From Lotus japonicus (taxonomy: Eukaryota > Streptophyta > Magnoliopsida > Fabales > Fabaceae), in NCBI RefSeq assembly GCF_012489685.1, contig NC_080043.1, positions 80,306,292 through 80,370,291 of the forward strand: DNA of 64,000 nucleotides, in the 5' to 3' direction. The position numbers and the translations under genes were made by a program. Under the pieces are notes generated by a model that was not told where the DNA came from, made no database searches, and saw only the letters and a list, made by a program, of their open reading frames with translations. Of this stretch, positions 51,201 to 60,401 are shown piece by piece (positions within the stretch are counted from its first letter, which is position 1; each line of letters starts with the position of its first letter).

Positions 51201-51554
51201 ATGAAGGATTCTTGTGACACAAAGGAACCTGCTATGAAAAGAAAATTCTCGAGGACATCCACGTTAGGAAGAATAGAATGCTGCGTTGAGAAACTTTGGA
51301 GCTCTGAGGAAAAGGGAAATGGAGAAGTATTCAAATCTGTTTCAGGTGGTAGCATAACTTCTAGGTATGAGAATGAGACTAGTCCTTTAGAAAGTAGTTA
51401 TAGAAGTAGATATGACAGTGAACATTGGCTGAGATTGAGAAAAGGAGTACGTAAGCTATGGAGGCACCCTGTGTTTCAAATAAGCAAGCCAAGTAGAAGC
51501 CTCCAAGTCTTGGAGGTAGTGAAGAAGCTTGGGCCTAAAAATGCTTCTACGTAA
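48215..51554 (+). CDS. ROPGAP: CRIB-RhoGAP (RopGAP) with altered C terminus
   Basis: GTPase-activating protein for Rop/Rac small GTPases, which control polar growth, cytoskeleton and, in legumes, symbiosis-related signalling. Exons by GT-AG rule: 48215-48615, 49884-50004, 50110-50229, 50347-50577, 51006-51554; phases agree, 473 residues. The N terminus MTRLFRSKSCG is typical of the family and is followed by an acidic stretch. The CRIB motif (ISWPTDVRHVSHVTFDRF) spans about residues 95-119. The RhoGAP domain (about 135-320) has the arginine finger in GIFRINAEN (Arg180) and NARNVAMVFAPNMTQM. The tail is Ser-rich. The family's C-terminal EAWA ending is not read: GSEEAWA followed by a stop is encoded at 51515-51538 in another frame. 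The actual frame runs on into a SINE at 51551, whose second to fourth bases supply the stop. Confidence 0.88.
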
Positions 51555-51749
51555 CCGCGAGATGTGGCATGATGGTTGCTGACATCGCCCTTCAACCATG
51601 AGGCCAGGGGTTCGATCCTTGCTCATGAGAATGGAACACATTTCTTGGTTAGTCTTTTACCACTTAGTGTCTGCATCCGCAACAAGAGGATTAGTCACTG
51701 TTGCCAGTGGTGGATACACTAGTCTCAACAAAATTAAAAATGCTTCTAC
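51536..51749 (+). mobile_element. tRNA-derived SINE at the RopGAP stop codon
   Basis: The 15-bp TAAAAATGCTTCTAC at 51536-51550 and 51735-51749 flanks a 184-bp element. Near its 5' end it has an A-box-like TGGCATGATGGTTGC and a B-box GGTTCGATCC at the spacing of a tRNA head. The body contains GGATTAGTCACTGTTGCC, of the style seen in legume SINEs. The RopGAP stop codon TAA (51552-51554) lies in the SINE's first bases. Confidence 0.85.
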
Positions 51750-51839
51750 ATGCCTTGTTTTGATGGCTTGTTTGACTGAGATAGATGTCAGTGAGGTTGT
51801 ACTCAGCATAGTTTCAGTTGTAAGTTAATAGCTGCTTGG

Positions 51840-52820
51840 GTTTTTAGTAGAATGTAAGTTAATGACATGATTAAAGACGTTAGCAAAGCCTCTTCCAAAT
51901 GATTGCTCTATAGAAGGTCATAGTTTCTTACATCAAAGATTTTGCAACTGAGAATTTGAAGTAACAAAAGAATTATTTTAAAATAAGCATGTTATGACTC
52001 GATATCTGCTCCTGTTTTGTTGAGGACTAACTAGAGCAGATTGGTGACAAAAAGGAGAAGATTGATCAAACCAACATGTCAGTTCCAAACACTCTGAAGG
52101 ATTTGCAAATTTACATAGGAGGCATGGGAGATAAATAAAAGATGAGTGGGTGTCATGTGTATTAGAGTAACAAGTGTGACTAAAACGAGTCTTACATTGT
52201 ATAGATAAGTAAGTATACAATAGTATATAATTTAAATGACTCACTAACTCATTGTATTAACTGCCTTAAGGTTTTGTGGTGACGTGGGTATAACTAAATT
52301 TTAATATGATACCAGAATAGAATTGAATGTCTAACGACTCATGATCCAAAAAAAAAAATGTAAAACCACATAGGCCTTTGAAACTCAAGTTAATGATGAA
52401 GGAACACAAGTCCAATAACCTTTGAGGGTCCGCTTAAATACAAGCTCCAACAATTAGGCAAAGCCATAAGGTCTCTGATACTCAGACGAATGAGCACAAG
52501 TCTAACAACCTCAAATGTTCCGCTTGAATACAACCCAAGCAAAAAACAAGTCGTAAGACCTCTCTGAAACTCAAACAAATGAGTGCAAGCTCAGGTAAGA
52601 AAGAGAAAAAGAAAAAAAGTCCTACGGAAGGAGAAATATTACAGTAACAACTACCAAGTATGATTAAAAGAAGTCTCCCTCAATACTTTAAGTGCCTTAA
52701 AATATCGTGGTGATGTGGATGTAACTTAAATTCTAATATGATGTGATTTATATGCTTGTCGCTTATTTTATTTTTACTGAACTCTAACTTCTTTTCCACA
52801 TGGGTAGCTCGTTCTTGTGC
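51840..52820. other. Gene-free spacer
   Basis: Contains two similar stretches (near 52380-52450 and 52475-52545) with AAACTCAA-AAATGA-GCACAAGTC words, probably an old local duplication. No gene recognised. Confidence 0.4.
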
Positions 52821-53345
52821 GCTACATTATTTGTAAGGCTTAATTGCACATTTGCTCCCTCATCTTTCACCGTTGTGCGAAATCTCTCCCTTATGTTTAA
52901 AATGAGCAGATTCTCTCCCTCATGTATTAATTTGAGAAAATATGCTCCTTCCGTTAGTTAGCCGTCTGAAAGCTAACGGAGCTTGCTATTTTCACCCCCC
53001 CCTTACTTTCTGCACCACCTACACGATTTCTGAAGAAAAAAAAATTAATTAAAAACTCAAAACCCAGAAATCTATAATCTTCATCTCTTCCTTCATGATC
53101 TTCATCTTCCTCATGGTATACAAGAAAAAAACTCAATAGATTTTTTTTGCCCCAAATTTAATCTCATACACACTTAGCCACACACACATTGACAACCACC
53201 TTTCTTCTTCCCTTCAACCAGCGCCACTCACCAGTCACCACCACAACCACCCTTCCATCTTTGATTTTCTCCTCCTTCTTCATCCTCAAATCTCTTGTTT
53301 CAATTTTCGAACCCAAAAGATTCCAAACCCAGATGAAGATGAGTA

Positions 53346-53574
53346 TTAACAACAAGAACACAGGTTATGGGAGAGGCAGAGCAAGGAGGCGCCGACGAGC
53401 GTGGCCTGAAAGGTTACAATCACGATCTCGCAGGCGCGAAGCTCGTAGATCTCGCACTCGGAGCAGTCGCCCATCCACAAAGCCACCAGCGGAACCGCCA
53501 GGAAACCGACCCACCAGATACAGAACCCAACGCCGAGCCCTGGTCGAGCCCAAAGCATTGAGAAACTTCTCCAA
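53346..53574 (-). pseudogene. Host gene fragment captured in the MULE
   Basis: On the minus strand a frame reads a hydrophobic, transmembrane-like sequence (GFCIWWVGFLAVPLVALWMG), then a Cys/Glu-containing loop (DCSECEIYELRACEI) and a second hydrophobic stretch (VTFQATLVGASLLCLSH). This composition is unlike the AT-rich element arms. The parent gene is not recognised with certainty. No start in a host context and no continuation are present, so it is treated as a captured exon fragment. Confidence 0.45.
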
Positions 53575-53801
53575 TCGCGGTGGGGCGGGGTTGCTGTTAA
53601 TTTGTTATGGATTTGTTGGTTGTGGTGGGGTGGGGAATTGGGGGACGATGCTGGTGTTTAGGCCAGGTGCTTTTTAGGGGATATTCAAAGGATTCACCTC
53701 GTCACTACACTGCAGTGTTCAGACTTCAGACTTGAGAGCCCTTCAATCTTCTTCATCAGTTCCAATTAGCAACTCTCTCTTTTTGACTCATTTCATTTCA
53801 C

Positions 53802-53844
53802 ATGTCTCATGGTGTGCTTATCAAAAAAAATGTATCATGGTGTG
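53802..53844 (+). repeat. Micro-retroposon: 13-bp insert in a 15-bp duplication
   Basis: ATGTCTCATGGTGTG at 53802-53816 and ATGTATCATGGTGTG at 53830-53844 (14 of 15 match) enclose CTTATCAAAAAAA. The insert core TATCAAAA matches that at 21768-21780. Confidence 0.6.
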
Positions 53845-54359
53845 TAGCTTCAAAATTCTTCATCATTTTCAGTGATTGCTATATTGTTATTTATTGCATC
53901 ATGTGCTGGTGACTATTATTCTATTCAGATTCATTTTTTGTTGTTGTGTTTAATGGAGATAATGAAGAGAGATTAATTGATTAAAGGAGGTTGTGTTTCT
54001 GGATTTTTAATGTTGAAGGAGGAAAATGATTCATGAAATTTGATGGAAGAAGATGATTCTGAAAGTTTTGTAATGGAGCAAGAATTTGAGTATTTTTTAG
54101 TTGATTGAATCTGATTAATTTTCCTCTTTTTTAGGGTTTATCAATTTTTTTATTTTTATTTTTTTAATTTAGTGTGGGTGGTGCATATATAGTAAAAAAG
54201 GGGTGAAAATAACAACCACCGTTAGCAATTGGATGGAAAGCTAATGACAGCACAATTTGAAACATGAGGGAGGAAATCTGCTCCTTTTAAACATGAGGGA
54301 GGAACTTTGCACAATGTTGAAAGATGAGGGAGTAAATGTGCAATTAAGCCTATTTGTAA

Positions 54360-54860
54360 ATAGTAAGTACTCATTCCCCTGTAATCAGTTCATACCATTA
54401 CGCATTAACTCTGGTTCCAAGTTGTTATCTTCTATGTAAAATTCTCGCATTACCTCTGGTTCCATTAGTTTTTATCTTCATAGTCTTGTATATGAGTTAG
54501 AGTATCCATATACTCTTTTTATGCAATTTTTTCGCATATAAAGAATACTTATATTTAAAAAAAAATTGTTAAGAAAGGAAAAGACAAAAGAGGAGTAATT
54601 AACACGAAACGGTATCTATTATGTCCAAATGATTAAAAAGTGAAAACTTATTAAAATAAAAAAGGACCCATTTAAATTTTCGTTACCCTTTTTCTTTGTC
54701 TTTTTTGGTCATGTGATATCCTTTTTCCTTGTCAAGGAGGAAAAGCTCAACAATTCATCATATCCTCATATGGAAGGGAAAATCCCAAAGCTAAGCACAA
54801 CATCAAGGACAAGGGGCCATGAGCCATCAGCCCAAAGTAACACTTCTACAAGGCTAAACC
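54360..54860. other. Gene-free spacer
   Basis: AT-rich. No gene or repeat ends recognised. Confidence 0.5.
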
Positions 54861-54864
54861 AAAT

Positions 54865-54904
54865 AATAGGCTTGGATTTGATCCAAAAAAAAAATAGGCT
54901 TGGA
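54865..54904 (+). repeat. Micro-retroposon: 16-bp insert in a 12-bp duplication
   Basis: AATAGGCTTGGA at 54865-54876 and 54893-54904 encloses TTTGATCCAAAAAAAA. Confidence 0.6.
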
Positions 54905-54919
54905 GAAAGAAAAAAAAAC

Positions 54920-55072
54920 ACATAATAGGCAGATGGGGTGAGGTCGATACCTCACATGGTTGAGCTAAGAATAATGCAGGTGAAGGGTCAGGGTTTGAAC
55001 CCTAAACATGGATAATTTGTACTAATTTATTAACAACTAACATTTATTTATAAAAAAAGAGCATAATATGCA
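54920..55072 (+). mobile_element. tRNA-derived SINE (family 1), most complete copy
   Basis: CATAATAGGCA at 54920-54930 and CATAATATGCA at 55062-55072 (10 of 11 match) flank 131 bp. It contains an A-box-like TGGTTGAGCTAAGAA, a B-box GGGTTTGAACCC and the family tail AACTAACATTTATTTATAAA. Confidence 0.75.
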
Positions 55073-55079
55073 AGTACAA

Positions 55080-56085
55080 TACCTGCCTAAGTGCCTTGAA
55101 AGTATAACATGGGCATGCAATGCTATTTATTTGGATTTAGTGATTTTTTTTAATTATTGGTAAAATCACATAAATGGTTTACATTATTGAAGTGGAGTTG
55201 GGTGACCTCATCCTAGACAAGACCTCATTATTATGGACAACCTCTTCATTCTTCAACATGGCAATCTCCTCACCACAGGGACCAACTCATCACTTGAGGT
55301 GTCCTATTCATTGTGGGCGATTTGATTATCATTGGTAGCTTAAAAATGTTTTGAAATATGTTTTTCCCCATTTTTTTATCGATAACTAATTGGGACAAAA
55401 ACTAATTAAATTTATTTAAAGAAACAAAGCATGATATAATTGTACGGATTGCGTCTCCATTATCAATTAGTAGCAACTAGCTAAATAATAAATATTATAT
55501 CTTCTAGAAGAAGAAAAAAAAAGAGTTTAACTTGGGAAAACTTTCCACTATTAGATTACCCTTAATTTTTTTTTAAAGAAAAAGATTGTCCTTTTTTTGG
55601 TACATCAAAAAAATAAAATATAAAATATTTTTTTTTACCTTAGTGGCTGCGCCCGACCTTCAAATACCGTAAAACCTACTTTTCTATAAATTATTAAATT
55701 ATATATTGTTAATTTATCTATGTAGCTTTCTTGATTATCTACATACATTGGACTTTTTTGGTTTATTTAATTTAAGGCATAGTCCACACGTGTTTTAAAA
55801 AAGTATTTTTAAAGAGAAGTCAGGATGAAGATATTTATTAATGAGAATATATGACTCATAAATTCATATAAAATATTTCTCAGACATTAGAAAATATATT
55901 ATTAAATTTATTAAATATATTAATAATAATATTATAATTATTTTCGTAATTAGAAATGGCATATAATTTATATATTTTAGATAAAGTTAAAGTGGCTTAA
56001 TATATTGGAAGCTATATTTATACGCAATTAATAGTAAAAAATAAATTATAATGCACTTCAAATTAAATGTTGATATGTAAATTCT
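55080..56085. other. AT-rich spacer left of the Tat element
   Basis: No gene recognised. Very AT-rich from 55370 to 56060. Confidence 0.5.
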
Positions 56086-56087
56086 GA

Positions 56088-56500
56088 GTGTGGTGTGGTA
56101 GTTCTTCAACTCAAATTTAATCATGGTATATGTTCCGGTATAAACCACAGACTAGAGGCTAACCAGTTTGAGAGCAAGCGAAGTAAACAAAGTAAACGAA
56201 AATGCGTGAAAATGATAGGCCCCTGCCGCTTGGGCGGTCCTCTTTTATTTATAGCTTGGGTTTTGGTCCGGCTGGACCATGGGTTGCCCGGCCCATTTGA
56301 TACATAAGTTTTAGTCAGCCCAATTGCTTCGTCTCTACCAGACCACAAGCCCTCAAGACACTAAGACTTTGTATAAGGCGAAAGTGTCTTTGATAAGCCC
56401 TCAGCTATTTACATCACATAAAATGTTAATAAAGGCGTGCAAATTTAAATACTTATAAATCTTAACAAAACACCTAATGAACATCATCTTTGCGTGTTGA
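56088..56500 (-). repeat. Probable 3' LTR region of the Tat-clade element
   Basis: On the minus strand a TATA box CTATAAATAAAAGA lies at 56241-56254, followed by GC-richer leader sequence toward the left, as in an R/U5 region. A TG-starting left boundary near 56088 is plausible. The right boundary could not be fixed and the matching 5' LTR is outside the window. Confidence 0.45.
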
Positions 56501-56687
56501 ATCAACTTGTCACATCCACTCAGCTGTCACTTCATATGCCCTTACCGTGGCAGATTTCAAAATCATTATTGCTTTACCTGCTTTAAATTCATCAAGTAGA
56601 TCTTCTGCATATTTTTGGGAACTTGATACTACAATACTATCATATATATTAAAATTCCACTAACACAATCATCAAAGCTCCTCCTGA

Positions 56688-56731
56688 AACGCACCTAGTC
56701 TTGAATGAAACGCACCTAGTCTTGAAACGTT
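56688..56731. repeat. Short tandem repeat, 22-bp period
   Basis: GAAACGCACCTAGTCTTGAA and a few further bases are repeated twice in tandem. Confidence 0.75.
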
Positions 56732-56923
56732 ACGTCCTTAGACTATAATACCCCTCACCACTTCTCCCTTAACGAATCACATCCCTTCAAATTCAAAAAA
56801 TTTCAGGCCAACGTATCCCTCTGGTCCAAGCGTCAGAACTTTTGCCTCGAACACAGCCCACTCGTGAGGACACGCGTCCGTTCGCTCACCATTTAATTCA
56901 CCCTTTCATCTTCACTCCTTTGT

Positions 56924-56933
56924 CTATATAAAG
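56924..56933 (+). promoter_or_regulatory. TATA box of the antisense extra gene
   Basis: CTATATAAAG on the plus strand lies about 30 bp before a plausible transcription start, and upstream of a 5' UTR containing a GT-AG intron (57115-57335). Confidence 0.6.
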
Positions 56934-57351
56934 TCCAAAATTTCTACCCCTTTTCCACACTTCATTTCTCCATATTCCTATTCTCCCTCTTACCATAGCT
57001 AACAAAGATTCAAACTTTCAGTCATTCATGTTAAGCTCACTCGACGTTTACCATTTTCCAACCACATTTAGTGACACCATCTCCAGAAAGCATTCAAGTC
57101 TTCACCTTTCCCAGGTAAATCCTTCTTCCCTTTTCCTTCTGCATATTTTACTACTTTACATGAACATTGTGCATTTTCAAACCCAGAAACTTGAACTTTC
57201 TTCAACCCAGAAACTTATTATAAATCTTAAACTCTCTTCAACCCAGAAACTCATTATAAATCTCTTGCATGCTCGGTCCTACAACTTAACCCAACTCCTA
57301 CCCTCATCTTACTGTTCTAAAATTTTTACTTTCAGGATTCCTTCTGAAAAA

Positions 57352-59276
57352 ATGGCTGTCAAACGAACACGTAGGGAAACTTCGCCACTTAATGTTCAAA
57401 CCACTGCAGACTCTTTATGGGTTTCTAGTAAAATCAAAAAACAGTTTTCTAAAATCAATTCCCCAAAAGCCGTCCTAGATTTAGTTACCAAATATAACTT
57501 TAGAAAAGATGGCCTAGATGCCCACCTAGATATACTTCCTTGTTCCCCTGACGAACCATGTTGCTTTGGACAACCAGACAGCCAAGGGCGAAACTTCACT
57601 TACCTCTTTGAAAACCTCTTTTCCGATTTAAAGTACGAACTCCCATTCTCTGATTTCACCTGTTCTATTCTGACCCTGCTTAATGTAGCCCCTACCCAAC
57701 TTCATGGTAATGCGTGGGCTTACCTGAAAGCCTTTGAAGTCCTCTGCTTAACCTTAGGCATCACACCTACTAGCAACAAATTCTTTTACTTTTTTGAAAC
57801 CTGTGGGCGCAACGTTAGGGGCGAATATGTTTCGCTCGCTACAGCTAGAGGCTTAGGGCTGTTTACCCTTTTCAAAAGTCATTACAAACATTTCAAAGGA
57901 AAGTTTTTCAAACTCCGTGAGTCTGATCGGTGTAAAGATATATTCTACTTCAATGATGGAAGCCCTCGATTCCCTTTTTATTGGACGAACCAATATGAGG
58001 TAATCATCAAAATTTCTGATGACGCATTGACTCCTGAGGAACTAGTTGATTGCCGATTTCTGTCAAACCTAGGATTAAACCTTAATGACTTTATGACCGC
58101 CCTTTCTAAAAATCAAGTGGGTGTCTACATTGGTAAGGCAACCTAACCTACATTTTCTTTTCCTGCCTCACCTTATGTTTGTTGGTATTCTAATGTTCCT
58201 CATTTGTTGCAGGCAAAATGGCTCGCCTATCAGAGGAAGACATCCTTCGTTTCCGTCGTGAACAACAAGCCGCACGAGAAAAAAGGAATCCTTCTAAGTC
58301 GATCGCTGATTCTAAGTCGATCGCTGATCAAGACACTAGCCATTCCGGCACCGAAACGGGTCGCCCAACTAAGAAGAAGAAGAAGAACGAAGATCCGGCT
58401 TGTGCCAAAAGCAAAATCATCAACCAAACTTCTTTGGAACAATTCATGGGCAAAAGCGGTGCTCTTGAGGCGAACAAAGGATGTTCATCAAGCGGTCCGC
58501 CCCCTTGCTGGAAGAATTTATTGAAGGAATTTGAAGAATTGTCCTCAACTGAAGTGACTTCACTGTGGGACTCGAAGATTGACTTCAACTCTCTCGTGGA
58601 AACGAACTTAGTGTTTGAGGCGGACCGAGAAAAGATGAGAAAAATTGGTCTGAAAGAAGCCTGTCAAGCCATGATGACCAAAGGTTTAGAGATTGCTGCC
58701 ATCTCCAAAATGATCGACTTAGAATCTGCTGGATTTGACGGTCTTGCCAACGCCAAACTCATTGAAGAAAAGGAAAAAGAGATTGAAAAGATGAAGGCTA
58801 CAATGAAGTTGTTGGACAAATCCAACAAAGCCAATGAGAAAAAGGCCGCTGATTTGGCATTGGAAATTGCCAATTTAAAGAAGACTGCTGAGGAGAACAA
58901 AGCTTCCGCTCAAGCGTTAAGCGGAGAGAATGAAAAAATAAGGGCTGATCTCGCGCAACTGACTACAGTGCACAACCAAACTCTGAATGAGAATTCTAAG
59001 ATGACAACGGAGATTACTGAACTAAAATGTTCCGTCTTGGATCAATTCGAAGCTGGCTTCGCCAAAGCACTGAATCAAATTTCCTTCCTCAATCCTGACC
59101 TGGCGATTAACTTGGAGGGTTCAAACCCTTATGCTCGTATCGTGAACGGTAAACTAATCAGCCCGGATAACGCGGATGGGGAAGGAAATGAAGAAGAAGA
59201 AGAAGCAGAACAAGAGGAAGAAAAGAATGAAGAGGAAAATGTCAACACCAAAGAAGGAGAAGGAGAAAACCACTAG
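57352..59276 (+). CDS. Tat-element additional ORF (transposase_28-like plus coiled coil), antisense to pol
   Basis: Two exons, 57352-58132 and 58213-59276, joined across an 80-bp GT-AG intron; splicing keeps the frame (exon 2 starts with Gly-Lys before MARLSEED) and gives 614 residues. A 5' UTR intron at 57115-57335 removes upstream ATGs, so the start MAVKRTRRE at 57352 is chosen. The N-terminal half resembles the plant 'putative gypsy type transposon' (transposase_28) domain: LPFSDFTCSILTLLNVAPTQ, AWAYLKAFEVLC, FFYFFETCG, FYWTNQYEV. The C-terminal half has a Lys/Arg-rich linker (RPTKKKKKNED), a long coiled coil (about 58750-59040) and a Glu-rich tail. It lies between pol and the presumed 3' LTR in the opposite orientation, as known for some Tat elements. 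Its role is unknown; DNA or chromatin binding is only a guess. Confidence 0.7.
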
Positions 59277-59279
59277 CTG

Positions 59280-60120
59280 CAAGTCTTGCTTCTTTTCCTT
59301 TTAGCAAATTATGTCAAAGACCTCCGGTCTCTTTAATTTTCGTCCCTTTCTTTCTTCGCTTTTATGTACTGAACTTTCCCTTAACGTAATGAATTTCCTT
59401 TCAGCATTTACATGAGTACTTCACATTTTACTTGTTTCGCCTAAAAAAACACATATGTCATAATTTCTTCGCCTAAAATGGAAAACTTCATAATTTTTGT
59501 AATAACATTATCCCTAATTCATCCAAACAACTATTGTTATCAGAAACTAACTCTATAACTGAGCATAACTTTACTTAATCATCCAAGTTATCATATAACT
59601 AGAAAATATAAGCATAACTTCACTTAGTTATTCAAATTATCATACAACTTCAAAATATAACTTAACATAAATGACATTTACTAACCTTTCACCAGAATCG
59701 GTCCGCCTTCGTCATTTAGTTGAATTCGTTACTCTCACATTTTACTGTACATGGTAAAATACCCTTGAATGAATCTCTTTAAATGTCGTAAAGTTTAAAC
59801 TTAACCAACTACTTTGGAATCATAAGGCCTTTGTGAACATAACTTAGTCAAATTTTCATTTTTGACATAGTTACTCATGGAAATCAAAGTCAACATATTT
59901 GATTTCATTAGTATGCTCGCGTGGAGACTTGTGCTTAGTTTGGACAAGCTTAAATCCAATTTAAGACTGTGCTTATGAATTCGTGGCCGAATGCTCTTGT
60001 TTTAAGAGACTTACTTTTTTCTCAATTGTCTGACGTCGCCCAATTGATAGACCTTAGTTGATAAGTTTCCGCTATGGGTAAAAGAAATAAGTAAAATGAT
60101 AAGCCCTTGATCATTTTAAA
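59280..60120. other. Internal region of the Tat element without gene
   Basis: The sequence between the antisense gene and the pol stop is AT-rich with repeated CATAACTTNACTTA-like words at about 59560-59680. It probably contains the 3' ends of two converging transcripts. Confidence 0.5.
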
Positions 60121-60127
60121 AAGGTTA

Positions 60128-60242
60128 TGCCTCGTTAAAAACTCTCCCGCCTGGGGTAGAGAAAAGAGTGCATACCTGTTATTCATTAATAATTGATGCC
60201 TCGTTAAAAACTCTCCCGCCTGGGGTAGAGAAAAGAGTGCAT
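60128..60242. repeat. Pair of 46-bp direct repeats downstream of pol
   Basis: Identical 46-bp units at 60128-60173 and 60197-60242, beginning TGCCTCGTTAAAAACTCTCC. The GCCTCGTTAAAAAC-type word is common in 3' regions of plant LTR retrotransposons. Confidence 0.85.
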
Positions 60243-60401
60243 CGAATTTAGTCTTACACAACAAACATAGTCTTAAACAATACAACCAACAAACGTAGAC
60301 TTCAACACACACAAACTGAAACAACGAAACATAGTCTTGGACAAACATACACTGAAACAAACTGTACAAAACCAAACAAACCGAACGAACCACCCTGCAC
60401 T

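Larger units (their letters stand above)
52837..54350. mobile_element. Mutator-like element, Pack-MULE type, 1514 bp
   Basis: Exact 9-bp TATTTGTAA duplications lie at 52828-52836 and 54351-54359. The long inverted repeats (more than 100 bp each) begin GGCTTAATTGCACATTT. The ends contain repeated CTCCCTCATGTTT-like words. There is no transposase. The centre (about 53340-53690) is clearly GC-richer than the arms and looks like captured host coding sequence. Confidence 0.85.

Noticed and set aside
51560..51620. A tRNA gene downstream of RopGAP
   Set aside because: A- and B-box-like words are present, but no complete cloverleaf is evident. The segment is bounded by a 15-bp duplication, so it is the head of a SINE.
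53189..53677. Arg-rich 162-residue frame on the plus strand
   Set aside because: It lies inside the Mutator-like element over the GC-rich captured stretch. The opposite strand reads more like a protein, and Arg-richness is expected from antisense GC-rich DNA.
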